Source of the DNA: Plasmodium brasilianum
Taxonomy: Eukaryota; Apicomplexa; Aconoidasida; Haemosporida; Plasmodiidae
Assembly: GCF_023973825.1 (NCBI RefSeq)
Contig: NW_027122950.1
Location: 62,001 to 126,000 of the forward strand
DNA: 64,000 nucleotides
Direction of reading: 5' to 3'
Position 1 is the stretch's first letter; each line of letters begins with the position of its first letter. The position numbers were made by a program, and so were the translations under genes. Under the pieces are notes generated by a model. That model saw only the letters and a program-made list of their open reading frames with translations, was not told the origin of the DNA and did not search any database. Shown in pieces: positions 25,329-38,650 of the stretch.

Positions 25329-26215
25329 ATGAATCAACTTGAATATTATATTGTATATATTATTTAGCATTAAGTTTTTAAAACGTTTAATATAATTGTA
25401 TTTTCTCACTTTTATTTCGTTTTATTTTTTTATTTTTATTTTTCAGATATTAGAAACAAGAAAGAAAGTTAAAATTTTAGAAAATTTTGATGAAAAATAT
25501 GATCTTAGCACTTCCGGAACATCATATGAATTTTTAAGTACTATAAGGGATACATATAAAAATTTATATAAAATTGGTTGTAAGCTTCATAATAATTATA
25601 AAAAAAAAGATACATTAACTATATTAATAAATGATAGTGTTAGTGATATTGAGCACTGTGAATTATTGAATGAATGGTTAAATAAAAAAAAAATCATTAT
25701 ATATTTAATGGTTCTAGTAGTGAAAATAACATAAAATTATGGGAGATGTACATTGAGAAATTGTGGGAACTATTAAAAAATGATACAGGTGACATTTTTT
25801 TATGTGATAGAAAGACAACTAATTATTCTTGCTCTATTTCACTTGAATTGAAGGCTGCATTATTGGTTAGTTTTACAATTTTGGGAGCATTTCTTATTAC
25901 TTTTTTTCTTCTGTATAAGGTATTATATAAATTATCGTTAAAAATTATAAAAAGTCCGAACAAAGGTATACTTAATTTTTATTAATATATTATTATTGTT
26001 ATATATATATAGAATATTTCATTCTTTTTCATTTTATATAATAGTTTAGTCCCCTTGGACCACGGATTCACAATTGTCTAAATAAAAATAAAAGAATAAT
26101 TGAGAACATAATTCCAGAAGAATCATATGAATTATTAGAAAAATCTTCTGAAAATGAAAATTTATATTCTGAAAACGGAAGAATTTCTATAGGTTATTAT
26201 TCTGTAGAAAAATAG
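25329..26215 (+). pseudogene. pir: PIR protein pseudogene, shortened and frameshifted at an A10 run
   Basis: Probable exon 1 is 25329-25352 (MNQLEYYI, donor gtatat; weakly supported), exon 2 is 25447-25919, and exon 3 is 26045-26215. Exon 2 starts after a tttttcag acceptor with ILETRKKVKILENF and has the PIR piece DIEHCELLNEWLNKKK. The frame shifts by one at a run of ten A (25684-25693), then continues NHYIFNGSSSENN, LWEMYIEKLWELLKN and a membrane segment (LLVSFTILGAFLITFFLLYK). The donor lies right after the canonical LYK. Exon 3 is a normal PIR tail (FSPLGPRIHNCLNKNKR...EESYELLEKSS). Adding one base makes the total 669 nt, about 222 aa. That is short for PIR because the second half of the Cys-rich domain is missing. 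The frameshift may be a sequencing error, but the domain loss is not explained that way. Confidence 0.8.
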
Positions 26216-27890
26216 TAATTTACATTTAATTCTGGATTAGAGTTATATTTTCATTATGATGTAAAAAATGAAACGGTTAATTCTTGGAATATTTTATTAT
26301 ATAGTAAAAAGAATAATAAATAATATAATGAGAATATAACTAACACATGGAAATATTGCACAAATAATATTTTATGCTTATTAATATAGAACCTTAAAGT
26401 TAATGCTAATTTTTTTATAACCTATTAGAAATATTACATTATATTATAGATTAGTAAAAAAATATACAATAAATATAATATATTTTATTTAAAAAATATA
26501 TATTTCTTCTGCAAAATATTATTATCTATAATTACATTAATTAAATAATTTTATATAACATATAGATAATAAATTTATATGATTATTGTACTTAGTTCAA
26601 ATTATAGAAATCACTGTATTTTATGTTACTACAATCATCAGTAGTTAAAATTTTTATGAGATTCGAATTATTTCATTAAATTTTAAAAGTAAAAAAATAG
26701 GTTATAAAAATTAATTTGAACAGAACAATTTGTAGTGGGGTTTCTAAAATAATTTTAAATAAATAGAAAAAAATTATTATGAAACATTTTTGTTTCCTGC
26801 ATATGAATAGTATATATGTGCAAATGAGATTACAATACATATTTATATAAATTATAATGTATATATTATGTTATAACGATATATAAATAACATTTATTTT
26901 ATTTTTTATAAACAAAAAAAATTATTATAATAAATTATATTATTATATTTTTAAATTCGGTACTATATTATTCATATATGTCTTCTCCATATATCAGCAT
27001 TTACAATAAATAATAATGCTCCTATTAGAATGTAAGGAAATGATAATAAATAATTCAATACGTATTTATAAATATATAGCTGTAATATAAATTCTAATAT
27101 TAATTGTCATGTTATAATTTATATATACAGAACAACAGTATTATCTTGCTTTAATTATCTTAATATTATTTAAATATACAATGGTATATCTTTATTTAAT
27201 TTAAAAACGAACAATTATGTTCACTAGTACATGAATATGGAAAGTAGATTAATTTATTTTTTATTTATACACATACTAATAATTTAAATATTATTTTTTC
27301 TTTGTGTAATCATTATTGAGAAAGATGTCTTTTAAATAGGTAGAAGAAAATAAACAGGATCTATATATACATTGAGAATTTATTATGTTGCGTATTTATT
27401 AATATAGCATTATTATATATATATGGGACGTTATTTTTAATATATTGCATTATTTATAATGAGACTATGAAGATATATGAAATGAATTATTTTATGAATA
27501 ATATTATAAACATATATGCTCCATCCTTAATAATTTAGTAGTTGCTAATGTTATATTAGATTTTGTATTAATCTTGCTATGAACTTTTAAGAAAACTTAA
27601 AATATATTTTCATATAGTTAAATAAATATTACTCCAATAATAAAAAAATTTCTTCCATTATTATTGAATTTGCTGTGTACTATAATTATTTAGTATAAAT
27701 AATTGCTTCTCATAAGTAGAAATAAATATATAAAAAAACTAAATTGTATTTTTTTTAAAATAAAAAATTTAATGTAAGATAAATCATTAAAAATCAGACA
27801 ATAGAAAAATAAACTAAATGTTGGATTAATATTTTAATATTTTTGAATACATTTAAAAAATAAAGAACTATGTGAGGATATTATATAGGT
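26216..27890. other. A/T-rich spacer
   Basis: No coding sequence or recognisable flank. Only A/T-rich sequence with short (AT)n runs. Confidence 0.5.
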
Positions 27891-28150
27891 AAGCTTGAGT
27901 GACGTGAAATACATAAAAGTGACAAAGAATTCCGAAAGAGAGTATGATAGGAAAAATAAATATGATTATATACTGTGAAAAATTTTGTCTGATAAATTTA
28001 CTCAGAATATGAGAAATTGCCAGAATTGATATAAAAAAATAAATAAAATAACTTACGAATATGTTAAATAATTTTAAAAAAATTATAAAGAAAAATAGAA
28101 TAAATTAACAACCAATTGCAATTACAGATGTTCCTTTTTTTCTATTATAT
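27891..28150 (+). pseudogene. decayed coding relic, pir-exon-2-like
   Basis: One frame reads LSDVKYIKVTKNSEREYDRK, NKYDYIL, then KILSDKFTQNMRNCQN, YKKINKITYEYVK and KLTTNCNYRC, separated by stops. Each stop is one base from a sense codon. The YDYI...C..Y..I...Y...C spacing resembles the second half of a PIR ectodomain, the part missing from the pir at 25329-26215. It could be a displaced piece of that gene or an independent dead copy. Confidence 0.35.
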
Positions 28151-29977
28151 ATTACTGTTTATTAGGATTATAAGAATATCAAATTTATTCTAATAGTGGC
28201 TTTGTTATTAAATATGAAAATATAAATACAAATTATAATATTATTTAGATATAATATAAATGTACATTATTATCAGAAAAAGTTAATTTTAGTATTATTG
28301 AATAATCCTTTAACTTAAAACTTGAAACTTTTGAATAAATATTATTTGAAATAATAAATAAATAGAATTACGAATATTATATAAGCTAACAAATAAATAA
28401 TTCTAAGAAATCTATATAATAAAAAAAAATATTTAAATTTAAAAAAAAGAATTCTTTATATAATAGTTATTATTCTATCTATGTTACATATTATGTTTCG
28501 AATGTGTACAACATACTAGTAATAAAAATATATATCAACAGGTAATACATTAAAGATAGAAATAAGTTAATTTAATTTATTCCATAATAAAGCATTATAA
28601 AAATATATTATTTATGTAATAAATAATGAATAATATGTCAATGCGGATGACAAAAACTTAGGAAAACTTAAATAAAGATAAACCAGTAGTTTAATTTTGT
28701 AAACATTTTTTTCTTTCTTTCATTCATTCTTTTTTTTATTAACATTAAATATAATACTATTTTCTGTAAGTAATATAAATATTACATATAAAAGTTTTTT
28801 TCCTTACGATGGGGATTATTAATAGGAAATATCCAAAAAAAATTGTGTAGAAGTTTATCATCTAGAACGAGTAATATGTATCAGATTATTATTTTTGTGT
28901 TTTTCTTAATTTATCAATAAGTGGGAAAAAATAAATATTTATTGTTTTACTATTGCACTTTCGTCATTATTGATTAAATTTATTGTATATATATTTCTTG
29001 AATAGTATGATATAATAAATTTATAAGAAAAGAAGATATGCATTTTCATAATTGAAATAATAGTGAAATAAATTACTGAAGTATGTTTATTCCCATAATA
29101 ATGCGTTTAATTCAAGAATTAGAGATTTTTGTTTTTTTATTAGAGAAAGAATTATTCTAAATATAAATATTAATTAAAAACAAGAAATTAAGTAGTAAAA
29201 TTTTTAATAATTTCATTTATAAATATTGATATAATTTAAACTTTATTAATAACTGTAATTTTCAAAAATTGTGATACATAAAAAAGTATTTGATCTTTTA
29301 TACCTATAAAATATATATTTCGAAATAAATTTCGTAGTACCATATAAATTCTGTTTTTTAAATGTATTATAGGATGTAAAATATTTTTTGTGCTCAAAGA
29401 CTAACTAAAGCATGTGTTACAATGGATATAATACAAAATGTTGTTTTTTTATATATTTTCTATTATCGTTATAATATTTTTAAAGTAATTAACATTTTGT
29501 TAAAATTAACTATTTTTTTCAAATTTTATGATTATAAAATATAATTATTCGTAGTATATCATTTTTTAAATTATTAACTATTGTATTAATATATAGGTAG
29601 ATATATTATATATATATTCTCTACATTCTGTGTAGTATATAAACTCAGTATTTCCACATAATGTGATTTTACTTATTTATCACTTAATTTATACTGAAAA
29701 GGATTATTAAAAGAATTATTTAATTAGTGAACTCCCTTATTTAAATATATTATATATTTTAAATATTTAAGAAACAATTAAAATTATTTTATTTTAATTA
29801 ATGATATTTTATATTATTTATATAGTAAAATTTAAACTAGTTATATGCATTTTACTAAATATGTAAGAAGTAATTATAAAAATAAAATTTCATGTATATA
29901 TAGCGTTCTTTATCATTAGAAATATATTATTTTAATTTTATTCTCTTGTATATATTAAAATATTAAAAATTTATATG
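28151..29977. other. spacer and 5' flank of the type A gene
   Basis: No gene seen. The last 450 nt are the conserved exported-gene 5' flank, including the element at 29616. Confidence 0.5.
29616..29655 (+). promoter_or_regulatory. conserved upstream element of exported genes
   Basis: attctctacattctg followed by a 'tatataaactcagtatt' segment, about 360 nt before the ATG at 29978. It matches the elements at 142, 43591 and 48097. Confidence 0.45.
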
Positions 29978-30869
29978 ATGGAAAAAAAAATAAAATTACA
30001 TATTACTGTTAAAATTGTTACGTTTCTCCTTTTAACTAGGATATTGTACTTTGATAATAACCTGGTGTGCTTATACTATTTAAGGACAGTTGTATTATTT
30101 ATTTTTGAAGTGTTTTACTTTTACTAATACTGATTTATAGCATTACATTATATATTCATATAAATAATAATTGTTTACCGTGTTATTTTAGAGTATATTT
30201 AGGAAATCTCTGGATGAGTACTGTTGCCCTGGTAAAAAATTAGATACAAGATATTATCGATCACTAGCAAAATATAAACTTGATAATGGTTCAAATAATG
30301 TATGTTTAAAGGGAACGTTTCCAAATAATAGACTAAATGAAAAAAAGAATATATATGGTAATTATGAGGAAGGAAAAGGAAAGAATGAACAATCCAATAA
30401 AGGTTTATTTAATAAGGCGCAATATTATACAGAAGTTATAGACTTCAATAAAGGAATATTTGATGGGAAACATTTCCATTTTGAAAGGAAGTGGATAAAA
30501 AAAAAAGACTATGATTATTTTCTTGAAAAACACAGAAGAATTTGTGATATAGGTTTAAAAAAAGTAAAATTTAGAAGTTACGGATTTGGAGTTTTCCTTT
30601 TTGTTCTTTTTTTCTTGTTGGGAATTGGAATACCCGTGTTACCTAAGTTAACGTTTTTGGAAAATACATGGAAACTTATTGAAAATTCTACATTATTGAA
30701 AGAAATATGTAAAAGTATAAAAACTTTTATAAAGGATAAACAGCCCTATCTTTATTCAATATTATATATCGTACTTATGATTATGGTATCTATTATGTTT
30801 TTAGTGGCGATTTATAAGATTTTAAGAAATAATGAAAAATATAATAAAATTAAGTTGATTGCTGAGTAA
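29978..30869 (+). CDS. type A exported protein (fam-l/fam-m family, probably fam-l)
   Basis: Exons 29978-30064 and 30192-30869, phase 0, intact; 254 aa. An ATG three bases upstream is also in frame; I chose the one giving the family-standard 29-codon exon 1 (MEKKIKLHITVKIVTFLLLT, then RILYFDNNL). Donor gtgtgc, acceptor ttattttag. Exon 2 begins SIFRKSLDEYCCPGKKLDTR, with an RSLAK export-like motif and a shortened Lys/Asn spacer. The signature NKAQYYTEVIDFNKGIFDGK follows, then HFHFERKWIKKKDYD, and two membrane segments flanking a loop. It ends NNEKYNKIKLIAE. The exon 2 frame is fully open although it has no ATG for its first 400 bases. The neighbour at 33510 is type B on the same strand, the doublet arrangement described for fam-l and fam-m. 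Confidence 0.87.
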
Positions 30870-32672
30870 ATAAATAATAAGTTATGTATGTTTTTGTATA
30901 AATAATTCTTTAATATCAATTAATAATGGTAATGGTTTCAGCGATATACTAATGACATGCGTAGCTATAATTTTATAAATTCAAGTAGGAATAACTGTTT
31001 TTTTTTTAATAAACAACAGTAAAAAATAATTTCCTGGATTATTATTTTATATTTTATATTCTAATGTGTTCTAATTAGTATTTTAAATAATTATGTCAAA
31101 ATAATTGAATATATTTTATATAATGTATATATTTGAGTATTAAAATATATTTATGTAAAAAACATATATATTTGCTACAAAATGAATAAATAATAGAATA
31201 GTTCATATATTGTAATAGAACACGCACAATTTATATATATATTAAAAAGCATTTCTTTCTATTTGATATCTTTCTATACTCTAAAATAATTATTTTTTCA
31301 CATAATTAAGAAAATGAATTATTAGCATTAAATGAAAAATAAATGTGTTTTTTTTTTCATTTAATAAAACTAAGTTAATGTATTATGTTGTTTCGATATA
31401 TTTATATATGTATATATATTTTTAATGAAACGGCACCTCATGTTTATTCTATAAAATATGTTTTAAGATCAATGTCCAATAAGACATAATTATTGTAAAT
31501 ATGTTTTTAACTTCAATATGAGAATGATAAGAATATAATAAAATAATATACTTTATAATTATAAGTTATATATAACAGTTTTATATCTTGGGGATTATAA
31601 ATTATTCCAGTTATGCTTTATACCAATTATTTTATAATTATAGTTATTGTAGCTTCAATTTAAGTCATCTAAAATTAATTAAACTTATATCAAATTGAAA
31701 ATGAATATATATATTACATAATTTTTTATTATTCCTTTTTGTTCAAATATTACGTTAATGAATTTAATTTTATCACGTATTTATAGATATTATGTACAAA
31801 TATATATATATTTTTAACTTAAATGTAAATTTCAAAAAAGTTATATATATTTAACAGTTTAAAATATAGTTAGCAATTGAAATAAATATATATTTTTTAA
31901 AAATTTTTCATTATATGCAGGTATTTATTTATATATATATACTATTTTTTATGCTTGTGTATAAATATATTAAGTAGTGATTTAATATTATCACAAGTTT
32001 ATATGAAAATATGTATAGTTTAGATTGATTATTAATTTTTTTATAATTATAATGATCATTGTTTAAATAAAATAATAGTAAAAAAAATAATTTTTTTTTT
32101 ATATGTAATTTATAAATAGAGATATAGGGTTTACCATTCTGAAGTGGGATTCATACTATTTCTTTTAAATACTCATAATTTGGATGGTTTTATTATCAAT
32201 AAACATTTTTAGTATAGGATTATTAATAAACATGTGTCATTATATTACGTTAACTTATAAGATTAAACCTGAAGTTACTAGTTTATTATTATACTTACAC
32301 AGTTGTTTATTTAATTGTACATTATAAAAATTAGTTAAATAATTATGATAAAAAAAATACATGACTAAAAATATTACATATTTTTATTCTTGAATAATTA
32401 AACTTAAATACTATACCAACAAGATCATTTTGATGTTAGCATAGTTCATGAAAAAAAATTTGTATAGTTTATTTCTTTTGCTATACTTTTTTCATTTTTT
32501 TAATTATATTTCTTCTATTATGTATATTTCAAAAAATGAAAAAAGAAGAAAAAATGAAGTAGTAGAATTTGGAAATATTTAAGTTACAACTAGTGATATA
32601 TATTAAAAATAATTAAAAATTATATTTTTTTTTATATATTATACAAAATTAAAATATTATAATTCAATTACC

Positions 32673-32694
32673 TATATATATATATATATATATA
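32673..32694. repeat. (AT)n microsatellite
   Basis: About eleven TA units in a row. Confidence 0.85.
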
Positions 32695-32992
32695 TTATTT
32701 TATATGTTTGGTAGTATATTACGAAAACTATTTTTTAATTATATTACAGATCATAAAGAAGTTCATGATTACATGGAAACTTATGAAAGTGTCATAAAAA
32801 ATATAATACAATGAACTGTAAAAAAATATTTTTTCATCTTGGTATTATTACTACTATTGTATGATCATAATACTTAATATTATAAAAAAATAACTTTATA
32901 TATTGACAAAATACAATATTTTTATATTATAATTATTAATAAAAAAACATTTATTAATATATTTGTTATTATCTCAACATATAGAACAGAGT

Positions 32993-33030
32993 ATTCTCTA
33001 TGTTATATACATATTATATTATATATATTC
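32993..33030 (+). promoter_or_regulatory. diverged conserved upstream element of exported genes
   Basis: Starts attctctatgttat, with a second similar segment (attctataccttccatgtt) about 45 nt later. It lies about 515 nt before the ATG at 33510, and the extra length suggests an insertion or internal duplication. Confidence 0.3.
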
Positions 33031-33509
33031 TATACCTTCCATGTTCAATATATTCCATATTTTATATGTATCATAGTTTGTATATAACATATTTTAAATT
33101 AATTCAGTTTTCAGAAAAATTAAGTATTCTTATATTTTTATTGTTTTACTTTATTTTGTAGAAGGATTAATAATATATTTATTGAATTAATCTACTGTAT
33201 TAAAAAATTATATCATATATCTCAACATTTATGCATGAATTAAAAATGTTTTATTTTAATATGAATTAATTTTTATTTTAAATACCCATAAGATAGAAAT
33301 TATATAATACATTATTAAAGTTATTCTTCTTTATCATTGTTATAAATAAGACTATAGTTATATATATTTTATTATGTTTCGACAAAAGAATAAATGACAA
33401 CAGGGAATAAAATTAAATAAATTATATATTATACTTCATCATTTGAAAAATACTATCTTAATCGTAATATTTACGTTACTGAATATATATAATATTAAAA
33501 ATATATATA

Positions 33510-34509
33510 ATGGAAAGAAGTACTATTATAACCTTATTTGTTAAAATTTATTCGTTTATCCTTATTACATGGACATGCCATTTTAACAATGATCTGGTAT
33601 TATTATTTTACTTAACAGCATATAAATAATTCATTTTTTCTTGTTTTATTACTACTAATACTTTTTTTAAAATGAAGTTAACTATACATTAAATAAAAAC
33701 TATTTAATTTTTTTTAGTGCATATTTAAGAAAAATATGGAAAATAATTACATACATGATAGAAAATTAACTACAAGAAGTTATAGAATACTATCAAAAAG
33801 TAATCAAGATAAATATTTATGTATTGCAGGGTTAAAGGACGAAGTAGGAAATAATAAAATACGTTTAGTAAGTAGAATGTCTAATAATGAAAAGGGGGAT
33901 CTAGTAAAAAGAAAACAATTAAATGGTAATTCATCAAAATGTGAGCGGAGCATTAAACAAACTATGAAAAATAAATCTAATATATTTGAAACAAAAAAAT
34001 ATTCTTGTCTTGAAAAAAAAATATTCAAAGAACTAGATTATATATATTTTCTTAAAAATAACAGGACAATTAGTGATAAAACTTATAAAAACATAATGCG
34101 TAAAAAATTAGCATTACGAATTTCCTTACCTTTAGTATTGTTATTATTATTGTTATTGTCACTCATATTAGATTTATCTGGTTCTTATGGACTTAGAAAA
34201 GGAATGTTTAAGATATTGAATGTTGCTTCAAAAGGGTGGTACGATAAATTACAAGGTTTTCTGAAGAATTCTCCTTTAGGTGTATTTTTTGAGTTAGTGG
34301 TAAAAGAAGAAAATAAACAAGTAAAAAAAGTTATAGGGACGGGATTTAGGAATGTAAAGATTCTGCATATAGATTGCGTAATGCAGTTTATGGAATTTTT
34401 AATATATTTTATACTTTTCTTTATATTATTTGTCACATTTATATCTGCGGTTATTTACCACCATAAAAAAGTTAAGAAATTTCAAAAAATTAAGTATAGA
34501 AAAAGGTAA
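33510..34509 (+). CDS. type B exported protein (fam-l/fam-m family, probably fam-m)
   Basis: Exons 33510-33596 and 33718-34509, phase 0, intact; 292 aa. Exon 1 is MERSTIITLFVKIYSFILIT followed by WTCHFNNDL; donor gtatta, acceptor ttttttttag. Exon 2 begins CIFKKNMENNYIHDRKLTTR, with an RILSK export-like motif, the block ISNNEK-like MSNNEKGDLVKRK, and the type B core MKNKSNIFETKKYS, EKKIFKELDYIYFLKNNRTI and YKNIMRKKLALR. A membrane segment lies at about 166-187 ending ILDLSGSYG, then a loop with NSPLGVFFELVVK, then a second segment at about 250-278. The tail YHHKKVKKFQKIKYRKR is strongly basic and cytosolic-like. Family members are predicted exported membrane proteins. The fam-m assignment is from memory. 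Confidence 0.87.
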
Positions 34510-36399
34510 AATGAATAACAAAAAATATTTCTTTTTCTGTAATGTATTATTTAATTTGAAAGAATATATATAATATCCTTAATAATATGATTAATAAATA
34601 CGCTCAGAATTAATTAATTTTTGTAGATGATAATACTTATACCTATACTTTTTGGTATAAAACAATAAAATATATTTGTTCTTAGTTTTTTAGTAAGTTT
34701 GAAGAATCTAACGCTTTAAAATTTGTATTATAAATTACAGTTTTGTCCTAAATAAGCACAGTGACTTCATATATCTATTTTTATATTTAAATAGATTTTC
34801 ATAAAAAATATATGTGTATTAAAATAAATATGTATTAAAATAATTAATATAGTTTAATTGAAGTGCGATAATTTATAAATGATATAAAAATTGTTACTTT
34901 ATGTTTTTATCTTTTTCTAATATAAATTAATTATTTTTTTAGTTTATTAAGAAAATGCATTAAAAATTTTATATTTGCAACAAATATTTTATCTTTTATA
35001 TTTAGTAAAATGATAGTAATTATATATTGTTGTATTGATTTTTATGTATATATATTTTTTTTATTAAAGAGAATACTTGATATTTACTATATAAATTATG
35101 TTTTATTGGAAATAAGTTATGAAAATACTTATTTTAAAATGATTTTTAATGTAATTTAGTTCTTTGGGCATGATATAGATTTGAAGTTATAAATAAATAA
35201 TAATAATAATATCTTTATTAAATGTCCATTATTTATAAATGCTTAAGGACTTATTGTTTCCATATTTACACAATTAAATGAAGAATTAGAAGAACATGTT
35301 ATATATTTTTTGTTCTTATTATTGTAATTTATTTAATTTAGAATAAACTATTTATATATAGAATATAATGTAAATTTATAAAAAAAAGTATATTCTTTTT
35401 TTTTTATTTTTTTACGTGATTCAAAAGTTAATGTATGAATTAAATGCAATCACATATTATTTGCAAATATGAATAAATTATTTTTCATTCTTTTCTATAA
35501 TAGTGCAATTTTTAAAATGTGTATAGTTCTGAGAAATGCTATATTCTTTTTACTGGTACGTAAATAAATATGTAATTTCTACAATATATAATAATATGAA
35601 GGAACATTATTTATATAGTATCTTTATATCTGTAAATATATTAAGTAATGAATTAATATGATTTTAAGGATATATAAAAATGTACATAGTTTATGATGAT
35701 ATTACTAATTCATTTATATTTATTACTATTTTTTTTTTTTTTAAATTAAAATTAAAAAAAGTTATATTTTTATATACATAATTCGTAAATATATGATATT
35801 GCGTTTTTGGTTATATAAATTTTAATTGAGTTTATTTAAAAATTAATTTATATTAGTTTTACATGTTTTAATTAAATAACTGTAAATTACGCAATTTTAT
35901 GTACAACAATTCTTTAGTAAATTTAATGATTATAAAACCTCTATTCAATTTGACTTTATATGGATTCAAATGAGATTGTAATATTAATATAAATTTTAAT
36001 TATCTCACTTTAATATACACTTTAAATTATTATTTTATCAATTAAATAGAAAATGAAAAAGTTTTGTTTTTTGCAAAAATATAATTAAGGCGTGGAAAAA
36101 GTTAGAGTAACATATATGGGTTATTCTGAATGGTTAAAGTGAATAGATTACTATTATTTAATTTAGTGTAAAATACATATACATATATAGGTGTTTTTAG
36201 TTAATATTTAGTAAGTTTGTATTTTATTAAAATATTTATTCATATATGTATAATATATATGCACATGTATGTAAAAGAATCTTTTACGATAATATATTTT
36301 CTTTTTTTTAGAAAAATTTTCTGAGCCCTTTATAAATAATTGTATGCCCTTATAAGCAAATAATATATATCACATATGTAATTGCATTTATAAAGCATC
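34510..36399. other. 3' flank of the type B gene and spacer
   Basis: About 34550-35110 shows the shared 3' flank (a 'tatccttaataatatg...taataaat' segment, 'tgttcttagttttttag' near 34678, 'attaagaaaatgcatta' near 34950). From 35110 to 36400 no gene is seen. Confidence 0.5.
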
Positions 36400-38650
36400 A
36401 TATAGGTTATAATTTATATTATCTTTTTTATCTAAATATTTTGTTTCTCTCTTTTATCTCTTATATAAACTATCTCCTTTTATCTTTCTTTTGTACTTTT
36501 ATTTATTGTAATTAATTTTTAAACAATCATTATTAAAAATAAAAACAAATTGTTAAACTTTAAGTAAAATAACTTGTATAGGAATATTTACAAAGAAGGA
36601 AAAAGATAAATTACGATTTTATTATGGTGAAGAACTCACTGAAATATGAATAGAGAATTAGGATATTATAATAATTGTAAATTAAGCATGTTAACTGTAT
36701 ATGTCTAGGTGTTTTGTTTTCTGGATATATTATTCGTTGTACCCTTAAATAATAAAGGAGTATGCATAGGTATATTTTAGAACAACGGAAAATAAAGTAT
36801 AGAAACTATTAACAAGATGTACATTGTGAAACTAGCAATATGAATATAGTGGTAAATAAACTTTTTTTTTTTTAGGTTACTTACGTCTTTATGAAAACGA
36901 CATAATCCTCATAAATGGTAGTCATGATAAAAAAAAAGAGAACGAAGAAAAATGAAAACGAGAGCTGAGAAAACAAACGAAAGTAAAACCAGAACAAATG
37001 AAAAAAGAATCATAAAAAAAGAAAAACAAAATAACATAAAGTATAACTATGTACGATAACGAATATATAAGTGTAACACACATTTTAAAATATATATTTT
37101 TTTTTTTAACTTTGTTTTCCATTGTGAGTGGACAATTAGAAAGATATTCTTCCAAAAATATAAGACAGATATAAATGTAAATATTTAATACAAAAAATAA
37201 ATGAAAAAAAAAAAATAAAATCAAAGTGAAGAGTAAATGTTCACATTATTTTTTTACTTTATTCTCACTTGTCTTTGTATATAAAGATAAAAAGGTATGA
37301 AAATAAATTTGTAATTATGTATTCCATTGTGATTTGGGAATATAAAAAATAAAATCTATTATGTTCTAAATTTGTTTATGTATTTTTTATGTTGCTACAT
37401 CATGTACATGTATGTTTACATGCATATGTGTATATATATGCATACATTCCTAGGATGATGAGTGCATTTACTTTTTTCCGCATATATACCTTTCTATGTT
37501 TCATATAATATATATTTATTTTTATAACTAGTAAAATACTATACATTATTTGGTACTGTTTCTAAAAAGTTTCATGCAAGATTTTTCTCATGCACATAGT
37601 TCTCATGATAAAATTAGAACAAACACATGTAATAAAAAGTGCACATTATACAACATTATTTATTTAATTCCCCTTACTATATCATTTTAGGAATTTCATA
37701 ATATAACTAAGTGTCATATGCATATGTGTCAAATTTTTTTTACGTTATTGTCCTTATAAGAAGAATACATTTATAAAGAATCTAATGTGAACATAGATAA
37801 TTTAAAACAAAGTAAATCGGACAATATATTTATTGTTGAGCTGTAATTTCATTAAGATAAAAAAATAAAATATTTTGAGGATACATTTATGTATATGTAC
37901 ATTCTTAGAATAGTATTATTCATTAGTGTATGATTATTTATGCACATAACAAGCACTTATATATGTATATATTTTCTTTTTTTTTCATGAACTATCTTTC
38001 GGTTTGTTAGAATATTTACGTTGGCAAGTCGCATATGAGTGCATATACACACAGATTTATATGCAAAGGCTTGTATGGTGGAAATTTTTTTATAAGTATT
38101 TAAACATGTTAGTACCTTACATAACTACATTGTAGATGAGTCTATGTAAACACTTATGTATATAGGATAGAATGAGTAAGTTAATAAAATTCTGATATAT
38201 GTCAAGGGATAATATCAATAATGTATAAAGTTCAATAAAATAGTTATTCCACTTAAAGATATTAATAAAGAAACGGGGCATGAAAAACTATGTAAACCTC
38301 CTAAAGAGAGCATTGTTTAAATTTATTAGTTACAGAGGAATTTCCTTTAACAGCAGTCCCACTTTATATTTAGTCAAAAGTGCAAGCGTAATTTTTATTA
38401 ACCTTATTAAAGATTCCAATACGGATTTTTGAGTAGTTTATTTGTAGCGAGAACTATAAAAGCCAATACACGACCTTAATGTAAAGGTATAAAGGAAAAA
38501 CATAAAAGATATAAGTTTGTTGTAGTTCCGAGGACAAACTACATGTATACACATATATATACATATGAGTAAAATGAACTTATGTATGCACGCACATGTT
38601 TATAATATTCAATACGAATAAAAAAATTTGTAAGAAAACATACGCATGTA
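36400..38650. repeat. copy 1 of a 2.3-kb duplicated non-coding block
   Basis: This block is noticeably less A/T-rich than its surroundings and matches 60690-62930 in the same order and orientation. Anchors include a T-run plus 'taggttac' segment (36863 / 61105), 'ataagaagaatac' (37758 / 62028), a T-run plus 'tttcatg.actag/atc' segment (37980 / 62245), and 'catgtttataatattc' (38594 / 62885). No family exon is recognisable. A minus-strand open frame at 36922-37224 aligns in position with one in the other copy. The role is unknown: promoter region of a subtelomeric family, a non-coding RNA locus and a decayed gene all remain possible. Confidence 0.6.

Larger units (their letters stand above)
30870..33509. 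other. spacer inside an A-B gene doublet
   Basis: About 30900-31460 is the conserved 3' flank ('taagaaaatgaattattag' near 31310, 'gtttattctataaaa' near 31442). The middle is A/T-rich with an (AT)n run at 32673. The last 520 nt are the 5' flank of the next gene. No coding sequence. Confidence 0.5.
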
